A DNA stretch of 9,482 nucleotides. Origin: Perlabentimonas sp964554585. GTDB taxonomy: Bacteria; Bacteroidota; Bacteroidia; Bacteroidales; Tenuifilaceae. Position numbers and translations under genes: made by a program. Shown here piece after piece: positions 1-8,145 of this stretch. Position 1 is the first letter of the stretch; each line of letters begins with the position of its first letter. The stretch lies in contig CAZKPD010000100.1 in the NCBI GenBank assembly GCA_964554585.1, positions 1 to 9,482 of the forward strand, written 5' to 3'. The notes below the pieces were generated by a model that saw only the letters and a program-made list of their open reading frames with translations, did no database searches and was not told the origin of the DNA.

Positions 1-305
1 TTTCGAGGTATGAGGCTCTGAAGAAAAGCGGGTTAACCCTTTTGGAAAGGGTTGTAGAAGGCTCACGCGATAGGTTGATGCCCATTGCCATGACCGCACT
101 AACCACCGCATTGGCGCTTATTCCGCTGGTAGTAGCCGGAGACCAACCGGGAAATGAGATTCAAAGCCCCATGGCCGTTGTAATTCTGGGCGGATTGCTC
201 AGCTCTATCTTGCTAAATATGTTTGTTGTGCCTGCTATTTATATGATTTATGAAGGTCGAAAAAAACGGAGCAACCATGAATTGCAAGAGAACATTATAC
301 AATAG
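1..305 (+). CDS. Heavy-metal efflux RND transporter permease, CusA/CzcA family (3' end only)
   Basis: This is the last roughly 100 residues of an inner-membrane proton-driven pump that exports metal cations or related substrates through a tripartite envelope complex. The reading frame is open from the left edge, so the gene begins outside the window. The visible part has two hydrophobic helices. The first lies around IAMTALTTALALIPLVVAG and the second around MAVVILGGLLSS through FVVPAIYMIY; they are joined by the GDQPGNEIQSP loop. This arrangement is characteristic of the last two transmembrane helices of CusA/CzcA-type RND proteins, and the short charged tail is normal. The TolC-family gene starts 58 bp downstream on the same strand, so the two are almost certainly one operon. 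The substrate metal cannot be told from the C-terminus. An internal TTG at 42 is not a start, because the frame continues upstream with family-like sequence. Confidence 0.93.
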   Translation, partial: SRYEALKKSGLTLLERVVEGSRDRLMPIAMTALTTALALIPLVVAGDQPGNEIQSPMAVVILGGLLSSILLNMFVVPAIYMIYEGRKKRSNHELQENIIQ

Positions 306-363
306 TGGGACTAATATGGAACGCTATACCCACACCACAATTCCGATTAAAAGGTCTATTACC

Positions 364-1548
364 ATGACAAGAATACTAAAACCTACGCTTCTTTTGGTGC
401 TATTCACTGCTTGGAGCCTAACCTCCATAAGCCAGCAGAGCATTACTGATGCTCTTGTAGAGATTGAGGCCAACAACCCAAGCATCATAGCGCTAAAAGC
501 GCAAATTGACTACCAAAAGGCCGATGCCCGTACCCAGCTCACACCACCCAATCCCACCCTTGAGGGTGGTCGGTTCCCCGCGGTGGGTAGCAACGAGATG
601 AAGTACACCTGGGGCGTTAGCCAAAGCTTTGAGTTCCCTACGGTGTATGCCAAAAGGGCTCAGCTGGCCAAAACCAACGACAGGTATGCCGATGCGCTGT
701 ATCAGGTTCAACGGCAAGAGGTGCTACTCGACGTGAAATATTCGATCCTTGAGCTGATCCATAAAAAGGAGATGCTGGCAGAGCTTAAACGCCGTGAGGC
801 TTTTGCCCGTAACATGCTCTCCATAATGCAAAAAAAGATTATGGCCGGTGAGGCTACCGCCATGGATATTAACTACGCCAGGCTTAGGGTAACGGAGATT
901 ACGCAAAGCGTAAAGGATATGGAGATGCAGCTGGATATCATGAACAGGCGCATGGTTATGCTCAACGGAAACCAACCGATTACCATTGCCGACTCAACGC
1001 TTTACCTTCCCGCCCTGAGTCCCGATGAGGCCATGGTAAGCGAGTGCGTGAGCAACGACCCCCGCGTGATGGCCTTGGACCAGATGGTGGAATTGGCTCA
1101 TAAAAATCGGCAGCTGGTTAGCCACGAGGGCCTTCCGGAGCTGAGCATAGGCTACGAATCTGAGCAGACCGATGCGGAGCATTTTAGAGGATTCCATGCA
1201 GGGCTATCCATACCCCTTTGGGGTAATGTGGGCAAGAGCCGTGCGGCAAAGGTGAGGCACAACGCCTCCCTATCCGACAGGCAAAGCCAGCTGGAGCTGA
1301 TCCGCATTGAGTATGTACAAATGTACGAACAGGCCAAGAGTGCGCATCTGCGCCTAAATGAGCTGCAAAAGGCGTACAAGGAGTTCAACAACCTTTCGTT
1401 GCTAAACCGTGCGTTAGAAGCAGGGCAAATCTCCATTATCAGCTATTTTGAAGAGGTGGTCTTTCTCTATGAGATTACCGACAAGATTATGGAGATGGAG
1501 CTGGAATACGCCAAGTATTTTGCCGCACTATACAGGTTTGAACTATAA
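364..1548 (+). CDS. TolC family outer-membrane efflux protein
   Basis: A 394-residue outer-membrane channel component, the exit duct of the tripartite efflux pump whose permease lies just upstream. From ATG 364 the protein opens with a clear signal peptide: MTRILK, a hydrophobic run LLLVLF, then cleavage probably near SLTSIS-QQ. The mature part carries the usual TolC-family layout: NPTLEGG and a SQSFEFPTVYAKRA segment near residues 60-100, long charged amphipathic helices, and a second half repeating the pattern (LSIGYESEQ, LSIPLWGNVGKSRAAK). About 400 residues is normal for CusC-like members. The frame is open further upstream with ATGs at 250, 277 and 316, but those add 16-38 polar residues before the signal peptide and two of them overlap the pump gene. 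AAAAGG at 349-354 sits about 9 bp before 364, which supports that start. The adaptor protein normally encoded with such pumps is absent from the window and may lie upstream. Confidence 0.92.
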   Translation: MTRILKPTLLLVLFTAWSLTSISQQSITDALVEIEANNPSIIALKAQIDYQKADARTQLTPPNPTLEGGRFPAVGSNEMKYTWGVSQSFEFPTVYAKRAQLAKTNDRYADALYQVQRQEVLLDVKYSILELIHKKEMLAELKRREAFARNMLSIMQKKIMAGEATAMDINYARLRVTEITQSVKDMEMQLDIMNRRMVMLNGNQPITIADSTLYLPALSPDEAMVSECVSNDPRVMALDQMVELAHKNRQLVSHEGLPELSIGYESEQTDAEHFRGFHAGLSIPLWGNVGKSRAAKVRHNASLSDRQSQLELIRIEYVQMYEQAKSAHLRLNELQKAYKEFNNLSLLNRALEAGQISIISYFEEVVFLYEITDKIMEMELEYAKYFAALYRFEL

Positions 1549-1588
1549 AGACTATAATTGCATTTACTAACACATTAAAACTACTACA

Positions 1589-1765
1589 ATGGAAGCAAAA
1601 GACAAAGTATTGGAAACCATTAAGCAGGCAGGCAAACCCATGAAATCGGGTGAGGTGGCCGAAGCCTCCGGAGTGGACAAAAAGGAGGTGGACAAAAGCA
1701 TTAAGCAGCTGGTAGCCGAAGGCGTGCTACACTCCCCCAAGCGCTGTTTTTACGATGTGAAATAA
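1589..1765 (+). CDS. Small winged helix-turn-helix protein (58 residues)
   Basis: A short gene 40 bp after the TolC-like gene on the same strand, encoding MEAKDKVLETIKQAG through SPKRCFYDVK. Residues 2-14 form a charged helix. KPMKSGEVAEASGVDKKEVD is a helix-turn-helix, with the turn at SGV and the recognition helix at about 31-44. LVAEGVLHSPKRCFYDV forms the closing beta-wing. This is the compact winged-helix fold typical of small DNA-binding proteins common in Bacteroidota, close in plan to one MarR-type wing domain. It has no sensor or dimerisation domain, so it may act as a dimer or an accessory DNA-binding protein. Its target is unknown, and control of the efflux operon is possible but unproven. 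A strong terminator follows 63 bp after the stop. Its last 15 codons and stop recur, with only third-position changes, at 8555-8602. Confidence 0.82.
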   Translation: MEAKDKVLETIKQAGKPMKSGEVAEASGVDKKEVDKSIKQLVAEGVLHSPKRCFYDVK

Positions 1766-1771
1766 CATTCC

Positions 1772-1798
1772 AAATGTTCTAAATGTTCTAAATGTTCC
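1772..1798 (+). repeat. Three tandem copies of a 9-bp unit
   Basis: AAATGTTCT occurs at 1772-1780 and 1781-1789 and a third copy ending in C at 1790-1798, just after the winged-helix stop codon. The diverged downstream copy of this region, at about 8603-8610, keeps only one unit (GTGTTCC), which is consistent with replication slippage in one copy. Confidence 0.85.
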
Positions 1799-1816
1799 AA
1801 AGGCTTCCGGCCTTTG
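1798..1816 (+). terminator. Small GC-rich hairpin upstream of the main terminator
   Basis: CAAAGGC (1798-1804) pairs with GCCTTTG (1810-1816) around a 5-nt loop. It is followed by AAAA rather than a T tract, so alone it is more likely an RNA-stabilising or accessory hairpin preceding the main terminator. Confidence 0.45.
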
Positions 1817-1827
1817 AAAACACCTTA

Positions 1828-1868
1828 TCTATTCCCAAGGGCTTTTAGCCTTTGGGAATAGATTTTTT
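1828..1868 (+). terminator. Rho-independent terminator of the efflux/winged-helix operon
   Basis: A 15-bp arm at 1828-1842 (TCTATTCCCAAGGGC) pairs with 1848-1862 (GCCTTTGGGAATAGA), with a single G-T wobble and a 5-nt TTTTA loop. Six T residues follow immediately at 1863-1868. This is a textbook intrinsic terminator and should end the transcript of the efflux genes and the winged-helix gene. The related downstream copy near 8640 keeps CTATTCCCA but has lost the opposing arm and T tract. Confidence 0.85.
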
Positions 1869-1934
1869 AAACCCAATCCTAAAACTTTGGAAACACAGTC
1901 CCATTAGAAACCATTGCTACTACATAAAAAAACC

Positions 1935-1965
1935 TTGACAGCTATTGTATTATTCGCTAAGTTTG
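1935..1965 (+). promoter_or_regulatory. Candidate Bacteroidota promoter for the large ATPase-helicase gene
   Basis: TTGACA at 1935-1940 is followed by TAAGTTTG at 1958-1965, an exact match to the Bacteroidota -7 consensus TAnnTTTG. Twenty bases lie between the TTG and the TA, the expected spacing for the -33/-7 pair. Transcription would begin near 1972 and leave an untranslated leader of about 220 bases before the ATG at 2190. The promoter lies after the efflux terminator, so the large gene would be transcribed independently. The -33 element is the last conserved block of the flanking direct repeat, while the -7 element lies outside it. Confidence 0.5.
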
Positions 1966-2189
1966 GGTTGAAACAAGAGAACAAAATAGTTGTGCATATA
2001 CACCCTGCTTTTGGGTGTGTTGGGGCAATAAAATGGCAAGAGGTTGACAAATGAAATGACATTGAAAGAAAAGAGGAAAACCGACACACATTTGGGACAT
2101 TTCCTTTAACACAAAATGCAAGTCAAGGCTTCCCTAAAGTCAAAAAAAACATATTTCTCAACCACTCTACAATAGATTTTTTGAGTATT
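1966..2189 (+). other. Untranslated leader before the large gene, with one hairpin
   Basis: No coding region is evident here. ACACCC (2000-2005) pairs with GGGTGT (2013-2018) around a 7-nt loop, and no known riboswitch is recognised. A second, weaker -7-like sequence TAGATTTT occurs at 2173-2180, too close to the start codon to leave a normal leader. No Shine-Dalgarno sequence precedes the ATG at 2190, which is common in Bacteroidota. Confidence 0.4.
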
Positions 2190-5100
2190 ATGCTAAAGGT
2201 AAAAGACATAAGAAAATTCAGGGAGCACCTAATAGATTTTAAATATCTCCCGGGTCGTGAAGCGGACTTTATTGGTTATTCCCACCCTAAAGAATCTGAT
2301 GGCGAAGATGTACAACATCGTGGTTTTTTTAATGTGTACCATCAGGAATCAAAAATTGACAACAAACTCAGCACTGTGCTCGGCATGGCACAGGACAGTC
2401 AGGCTGTTTTCGAGTTTGTACAGAATGCAGTAGATTGTAATTCTACTGCTTTTTATATGTATTATCGTGATGGTTACCTGTTAGCAATAAATAATGGAGA
2501 AAGTTTCAAATTCGAAAATATTCACGCCATACTAGGTTTGGCACAATCCACCAAAAGCATAAACGAAGAAAATATCGGAAAATTTGGTGTTGGTTTTAAA
2601 TTAATACATCGTTTGGTGGGCGAAAGCAATGGGTTGGATGAACTTACCAAAGATTATTGTGGGCCCATATTGTTCAGTTGGCACAATCGAACGCAACTTG
2701 ATGAAATCTTACATTTTAATCCAGAACACCAACTACAGTTCGACAATGAAGGTGAATTCTGGCATAGCGAAAATTCACCTTGGTTTTTCAAAATTTTGCT
2801 CACCTGTATGCCCGTGCTACCATATCCCCACGATTCTTTAAAGGATTTAGATTACAATATACGTGATACAGAAAGCGATAGTTTGTTTAATCGATCTGAA
2901 TTAAATAACTTCTTGAGTTTTTTAAAAGAAATATGGCAAACAAACGAAGCCGATTTCTCGAATCAGGTATTGAATCACGGCAGTATATTTTTTCTGAAAC
3001 TGGGTAAGGACAAAGAAAAAAAGCTGGACGAAGATTTTAAATACTTTCAGGAAGGAATTCAGTATGCGTTGGCTTTTATTGAACAAATGTCCACCAAAAA
3101 GGGCTTAAAACACATTTATTTCAACGATCAGAAACCTATCGAGAAAGACGACATTTTTTTAGAGATTGAGCCTGCAATCACCTTAAAAGTCGGAAGCGAT
3201 GAGCATAATGAAATAAAATTAAAACTCAGTGAAACTGAAAAACCACACGACATTCAGTTCATATTTGCGTATCAGAAATTTGAACCCGATAATCAGGAAG
3301 TTTTCCAGAATCTGAAGAAAAGTCCGAATTTTTACAAATATTTCCCCATGGGAAAAGAAATATGGGGTTTCAATTTTATTCTTCACTCCAATGTATTTTC
3401 AATAGAATCCAGTCGAAGGGAATTTATTAAAGATCCATTAAATGAATTACTGTTTAAGCATTTCTCCAAAAAGTTTTGTGAACGAATAAAATTGTACATA
3501 GAAAATGATTTTGAGAAATATTGTCAGATATTTCTCTCTCTGTTTACTTCTGATAATCCAAATACTAAAAATGAAGGGCGTTGGTTGTCAGATAATGTGT
3601 ACGAACCCTTAATTAATTTTATAAAAGAAAACACTCCGGTTCTGGGAGCAGGGGTTTACAAAATGGATAAAGTGGTTGTAAAAGCCACAAATCTTGATAT
3701 TGCTTTATCCGATTTTGGTATTGATAAAAAATGGTTTTTATGGCTTCCTGATGAGAAAAACAAATTGATAATTGATGAAGCTTCCGATTGGAAAATAAAA
3801 CAATGGGATATTATCAATTTGATAAATGAAATTGATGAGAAATATTTTCCTGAAACTTTCGCGAAAGCCAACACACAACAAAAACTGGTCTTCTTAGAAG
3901 AACTCGAAGAAAACTGGGACTCCGCTGTTTCTGTGAAATCCTTTTGGCAAAAGATAAGCCGAATTGAAGAGGTTATTGATTTGGTGTTGCAAAGCGATTC
4001 GAAATTATTGAAACAAAAATATCTTGAAGCCTTTACCGAGTTCAGGATCGATATATCAGAACTTTCTTCGGCTGATAATTTTTTATGTAAAAAACTTCAA
4101 TTAGCCGATCAGGTAATAGAAACCCCTAACGACCTGACTAACTTCCAAAATCAAGTAATAATTGTAGAAGAGGAAAAGGAATATATCTTAAAAAATATAA
4201 ATACCAATAATGTTATTAGTTTCAATATAAACGATAAGATTTATGAAGTAAAGTTATCGGATATACTGCCTAGTGAATATGGCAACACTGGTCTAGTTGA
4301 ACGTATTATTACAAAACTAAAGGAATTCAAAATTGATGGACAAAAACTACTGGGCATTTCATCCAGTAAAAGAAAAGATGTAATTTATAACCAGATAAAA
4401 ACAGTAAATAAGACCCATCAACTAACACCGTGGCAATTTGTTTATTGTGCGAATTATTCTCTCGAAAAAAACTCGGATTTTCTTGCTGCAATTAATATTA
4501 ATAGAGATGTAAATATCTCCGATTTACTTCAACTTTATTTCAGTACCAACCAGCCATTTCCAATTGCTTTTTCAAAATACATTGCTGGTTACGAATCTGG
4601 TAAAAAGGTGTATCCTTCTGAGTATGCCCACAACAATGAGTGGCTTGATAACAGGATTATTGAATGGTTTGAAGCAGAAGACAAAATTCATTTTGCACAA
4701 CGTTTAGAATTCTTTGAAAAAATCGGATTAATAACTAGAAAAGATAAAAATTTACAGTTCCGAATAGCACTCTTGAATAATGACATCGAAAACATTAATG
4801 CAGATATAATTAAAGAGAGCAAAGATTTATATTTTCTTCAACATACAGTTTATCTTTTTAGAGATAAAGCCATTGAATTTAATCAAGAGTTATATGATGT
4901 CATTCATAAGTTGTTTCAGCATATGTTTTATTATTCCGACAAAGCAAGTTCGTACATGCCATATGTTCAGATAAAAAATGTAGATGAACAAGAAACAATT
5001 ACCTATGACCTTCTTGGGTCTAGAAATGCTTATAATACTTTAATAAGTGCTGATGACATTCAAAATCTGGCAGAGAAAGGTGTCTCACTGCGCAATGTGT

Positions 5101-7892
5101 TTCAGGTCGTAAAAGAAACCAATTATCAATTGATTGATTCTCGTTTTTGTCCGTCAAACATAGAACTAACAGGGTTAAAATTTGTTATTTCACAGTATGT
5201 TGATGATGAAAAATTAAAATATGAAGCAGTACGATACGATTATCCCGAATGGGAATCTCACACAGGACATCATATTCGTATCATAAAAAATGATGTCCCC
5301 CAATGTTACAAATTCAAAAATAAAATTGTTAAAGAATTCAGAGAAGGCAAATACAATTTCGATAAAGACTCTAATACAATCTATGTTCAGATTTCCCATG
5401 AAGTCAAGGATGAAACTTTATTTAATGCAATCATTACACAACTTGAGCAGAATTTAGAACCGAAACAAGTTTATTTGCTCGATCATTTTAAACAACTTAA
5501 TCCATATGAAAATACTGAAGCAAAAAAGAGTCGAAAAAATGTAATAAAGGAGCAATTGCTTAAACAAGAAGATGAAATTTATGATTATGAATGGTTTTAT
5601 AAAATGTTTTTATGGGAGTATGAAGCCCAAAATGAAAGTATAAAAGGTAACCGATTAAAATTCTCCGAAATTGTTCTCCAGGATGATAATACCTTAATGT
5701 TGACAGATTACGAGTTTGAAACTATTCCTGAGAATGTAGAATTTATTTCAGAGAAAATAGGAATAAAAATTTACGGGAATCATCAAACACACTTGATTTA
5801 TGCAACAATTAAGGGGTTTAACGAATTTGAAGTTTTTTTTGATATTGAAGATATTGATAAATCTTTAGTAACGAGGTTGAACCCATTCACAAGTTTAAAA
5901 GCAGTTGTAATTTTACCCCCTGAAAATTTACTTTTCGATAGTCTTAAAACGGAGTTGTTTGACCGAAAGTTATTACCTGAAAATACAAATCTGCGAGAAT
6001 ATATTCCAAGAAAATATAATCCCGAAAATATTGAATTTATTTTTGGCCCACCGGGAACAGGCAAAACAACAACCTTGGCGTTACGGAGTTTAATTACGCT
6101 TTCAGATTGTCTGGATAAAAAAAGTGATTGTAAAATAATCATTCTTACACCCACAAACAGAGCTGCTGATGTGATAATTGAGCGGATGTATGAGTTGGTG
6201 TATATGGATGATACTAAAGCTTTGTCGTATTTGGAAGCATTGAGCCCAGAAGAAAAAGAATTATTCTGGCCGATTAAAAATGCACGGGTAAAATTCAATA
6301 ATTGGATTAGAAGGTATGGAAGAACCCTTAGTACTAAACTAATTAATTATGACCTTTTCACGACAAGTCTTCGCATTCATAGTGAATTAAAGGTAGTAGC
6401 CACAACCGTTCATCGCTTATCTTATGATATTGAATTAAGAAACTGGATAGGAAAAACCATAAGTTTTACTGAATATGCAGATGCTCCAGTAAACTCATAT
6501 AGTTTGGTAAGGAAACTGGTATTAGATGAAGCATCCATGATTTCACTTCCACACAGTATTTATGCAATATTGCATTTTGGGAATGAAGAAAAGAATACCA
6601 TTAATGGATTACCATCACCCATAACAATAGGGGGCGATCCTTTTCAATTATTACCAGTTGGTAAAACCCCCAACTATATTGAAGAAGGCGTTGAAGGGCT
6701 TAGTGGTTGGGCTACAGAAAGCATTTACTCATTGGTGAAACTAAACAATTTTGGAATCGAAAGAACACCTGTTGGGGGGTTTATAATTAATAGATTGATG
6801 ACCCAGTATAGGTCTAACCCTGTGATTGGTAAATTCTTTTCGGCATATAAATACAATAACCAATTGCAACATTTTAGAGATGGCAGTTCATTCTTGAAGT
6901 TTACCGAATACTGTTTAACCGATTTAACCGTTTTTAATTACGAAGTAAAAGATGAAAATGTTGATGAAAGCCCCTTTCACAAAATATATGTTTTTGGAGA
7001 ATATTCAGTTTATATCATTTATCCAACTATTATAAGTATTTACTATGCCAAGCTAATTGTAAAAGCATTCCCTGAAAAAACAGTGTCTATTATTTGTCCT
7101 TATGGTACACAAACCAGATTAGTGCGTGAAATTGTAAACAAAGAACCGGAGTTTAAGGATGTGGATATTAATGTCAGTACTGTGCATGGGTATCAGGGCA
7201 ACGAATCTGATATTGTTTTATTCTTGTTGGTTCCCCCTAAATTGGATCCATATACGTATTCTCATTTTAATAATCAGAACCTGATTAATGTTGGAATTAG
7301 TCGGGCAAAAGAAAATTTAATTGTATTAGCACCAAGACCCGATATTATGCGAGGAGCATACGAGTTTAATTCCTTTTTGGAACAGTTCGGACAAAATAAT
7401 GAATCCACAATTAAGGTATATGATTTTTATGATACAAATGATACCCTTCAAAAAATGACAGCAATAAATCATTTTAATGATTTTAATGTGATCGATGTTG
7501 AAGATGCTATGAACGAAGGAACTAAGTATGTATTTTATTGCGGAAACGGAAGAGTAAATGTTTTAGTTAATTTGCCGAATGTTGATGAAATAAAGGAACA
7601 AATAAAAAAGGAATTTACTCCACAAAAACCTGTTACGACTGAAGCAGTAAAAAGCAAAAGAAAAGAATTGGCAGTTGGCGATACAATTACTGGGGAAGTT
7701 ATAGGAATACACAAAAACCAGATGACCGCTTTTATTAAAACTTCAACGCATCATAAATGTGTTGTTCATAGAAATAATGTTTCTAAAGAATTTGTAAAGG
7801 ACATTAATGAAATTTTGAAAGTTGGGCAAAAAATAGATGGAAAAATTAAGAACATTGACCCCAAGCGAGGGATCGAAATTTCTCTAATTTGA
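2190..7892 (+). CDS. GHKL (sacsin/Hsp90-like) ATPase - SF1 helicase - S1 domain fusion protein, putative defence effector
   Basis: A 1,900-residue, probably cytoplasmic protein. The N-terminus is a GHKL ATPase: ExxxN box at E75-N79 (EFVQNAVD), DGYLLAINNG at 94-103, and the IGKFGVGFK glycine lid at 129-137, most like the sacsin/Nov branch of Hsp90-type ATPases; an ESSRREF segment follows near residue 410. About 1,000 residues are then unassigned. Residues about 1280-1740 are a complete UPF1-like superfamily 1 helicase: Walker A GPPGTGKT 1286-1293, TPTNRAAD, DEAS 1446-1449, GDPFQLLP from 1482, QYRS 1539-1542, TVHGYQGNESD 1664-1674, and NVGISRAKE from 1700. Residues about 1826-1899 form an S1 nucleic-acid-binding domain (VGDTITGEVIGI). 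I chose ATG 2190 over an in-frame TTG at 2181. No nuclease motif or transmembrane helix is visible. The gene is much AT-richer than the efflux genes and stands alone, suggesting acquisition. The domain calls are firm; an antiphage role is inferred. Confidence 0.9.
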   Translation: MLKVKDIRKFREHLIDFKYLPGREADFIGYSHPKESDGEDVQHRGFFNVYHQESKIDNKLSTVLGMAQDSQAVFEFVQNAVDCNSTAFYMYYRDGYLLAINNGESFKFENIHAILGLAQSTKSINEENIGKFGVGFKLIHRLVGESNGLDELTKDYCGPILFSWHNRTQLDEILHFNPEHQLQFDNEGEFWHSENSPWFFKILLTCMPVLPYPHDSLKDLDYNIRDTESDSLFNRSELNNFLSFLKEIWQTNEADFSNQVLNHGSIFFLKLGKDKEKKLDEDFKYFQEGIQYALAFIEQMSTKKGLKHIYFNDQKPIEKDDIFLEIEPAITLKVGSDEHNEIKLKLSETEKPHDIQFIFAYQKFEPDNQEVFQNLKKSPNFYKYFPMGKEIWGFNFILHSNVFSIESSRREFIKDPLNELLFKHFSKKFCERIKLYIENDFEKYCQIFLSLFTSDNPNTKNEGRWLSDNVYEPLINFIKENTPVLGAGVYKMDKVVVKATNLDIALSDFGIDKKWFLWLPDEKNKLIIDEASDWKIKQWDIINLINEIDEKYFPETFAKANTQQKLVFLEELEENWDSAVSVKSFWQKISRIEEVIDLVLQSDSKLLKQKYLEAFTEFRIDISELSSADNFLCKKLQLADQVIETPNDLTNFQNQVIIVEEEKEYILKNINTNNVISFNINDKIYEVKLSDILPSEYGNTGLVERIITKLKEFKIDGQKLLGISSSKRKDVIYNQIKTVNKTHQLTPWQFVYCANYSLEKNSDFLAAININRDVNISDLLQLYFSTNQPFPIAFSKYIAGYESGKKVYPSEYAHNNEWLDNRIIEWFEAEDKIHFAQRLEFFEKIGLITRKDKNLQFRIALLNNDIENINADIIKESKDLYFLQHTVYLFRDKAIEFNQELYDVIHKLFQHMFYYSDKASSYMPYVQIKNVDEQETITYDLLGSRNAYNTLISADDIQNLAEKGVSLRNVFQVVKETNYQLIDSRFCPSNIELTGLKFVISQYVDDEKLKYEAVRYDYPEWESHTGHHIRIIKNDVPQCYKFKNKIVKEFREGKYNFDKDSNTIYVQISHEVKDETLFNAIITQLEQNLEPKQVYLLDHFKQLNPYENTEAKKSRKNVIKEQLLKQEDEIYDYEWFYKMFLWEYEAQNESIKGNRLKFSEIVLQDDNTLMLTDYEFETIPENVEFISEKIGIKIYGNHQTHLIYATIKGFNEFEVFFDIEDIDKSLVTRLNPFTSLKAVVILPPENLLFDSLKTELFDRKLLPENTNLREYIPRKYNPENIEFIFGPPGTGKTTTLALRSLITLSDCLDKKSDCKIIILTPTNRAADVIIERMYELVYMDDTKALSYLEALSPEEKELFWPIKNARVKFNNWIRRYGRTLSTKLINYDLFTTSLRIHSELKVVATTVHRLSYDIELRNWIGKTISFTEYADAPVNSYSLVRKLVLDEASMISLPHSIYAILHFGNEEKNTINGLPSPITIGGDPFQLLPVGKTPNYIEEGVEGLSGWATESIYSLVKLNNFGIERTPVGGFIINRLMTQYRSNPVIGKFFSAYKYNNQLQHFRDGSSFLKFTEYCLTDLTVFNYEVKDENVDESPFHKIYVFGEYSVYIIYPTIISIYYAKLIVKAFPEKTVSIICPYGTQTRLVREIVNKEPEFKDVDINVSTVHGYQGNESDIVLFLLVPPKLDPYTYSHFNNQNLINVGISRAKENLIVLAPRPDIMRGAYEFNSFLEQFGQNNESTIKVYDFYDTNDTLQKMTAINHFNDFNVIDVEDAMNEGTKYVFYCGNGRVNVLVNLPNVDEIKEQIKKEFTPQKPVTTEAVKSKRKELAVGDTITGEVIGIHKNQMTAFIKTSTHHKCVVHRNNVSKEFVKDINEILKVGQKIDGKIKNIDPKRGIEISLI

Positions 7893-7907
7893 AACAAGAA
7901 TGATAGC

Positions 7908-7937
7908 TTTAATTCCATCGAATTCGATGGAATTAAA
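7908..7937. terminator. Perfect 30-bp palindrome, possible terminator of the large gene
   Basis: TTTAATTCCATCGAA at 7908-7922 is followed directly by its exact reverse complement at 7923-7937, 15 bp after the stop codon. As RNA it folds into a 13-bp stem with an AATT loop. No T tract follows on either strand, so it is not a canonical intrinsic terminator. It could mark the transcript end, stabilise the 3' end of the mRNA, or be a protein-binding site. Confidence 0.45.
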
Positions 7938-7969
7938 ACCTCAGCAGGTTCGAACAGTTTTTCGCTTAC

Positions 7970-8047
7970 CTCCCTTCGCCTAATGCTCTGCCTCAGCCGA
8001 AACTATCATATACCACTCAAGGTTTGACTTGAAGTCAAGCCCTGAGT
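7970..8047. repeat. 78-bp dispersed repeat, copy 1
   Basis: This matches 8384-8461 at 76 of 78 positions; the differences are at 7979 (C against G) and 8042 (C against T). Its right part is an inverted repeat: ACTCAAGGTTTGACTT at 8015-8030 and AAGTCAAGCCCTGAGT at 8032-8047, with imperfect pairing. Confidence 0.9.
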
Positions 8048-8125
8048 GAGTATAAGGTTAAAGTTTTTAGGAGGAGATATAGGGACTTTATGTGGCTAAA
8101 GCCTATTCCATTTTGCAGTTCTATT

Positions 8126-8145
8126 CTGTGGGCTAAAGCCCACAG
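8126..8145. repeat. GGGCTAAAGCCC palindrome hairpin
   Basis: CTGTGGGCT (8126-8134) and AGCCCACAG (8137-8145) form a perfect 9-bp stem around AA. Shorter relatives occur nearby: GGCTAAAGCC at 8093-8102 and GGGCTTTAGCCC at 8298-8309. The loop region of the efflux terminator, around 1839-1850, has the similar GGGCTTTTAGCC. Confidence 0.75.

Larger units (their letters stand above)
1718..1941 (+). repeat. Flanking direct repeat, left copy (intact)
   Basis: This segment covers the last 15 codons and stop of the winged-helix gene, the tandem 9-bp units, the terminator and a further stretch ending in TTGACAG. It is repeated in diverged and shortened form at 8555-8711. The coding part matches at 42 of 48 positions. 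After that, blocks such as GTTCCAAAGGCTTCCG, CTATTCCCA, a weaker block around CATTGC, and the terminal TTGACAG align in the same order. This copy is longer because it retains extra 9-bp units and the complete terminator. The two copies bracket the large ATPase-helicase gene and the repeat cluster. Confidence 0.75.

Noticed and set aside
250..363. Upstream ATGs at 250, 277 and 316 for the TolC-family gene
   Set aside because: They would place polar, non-family sequence before an evident signal peptide that starts at 364, and the first two overlap the pump gene.
2181..2192. TTG at 2181 as start of the large gene
   Set aside because: An ATG follows only 9 bp later in frame, no ribosome-binding site favours the TTG, and the extra three residues add nothing.
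5798..6298. A 166-codon open frame on the minus strand
   Set aside because: It lies opposite the helicase Walker A region, whose + strand frame carries clear conserved motifs; the antisense translation resembles nothing.
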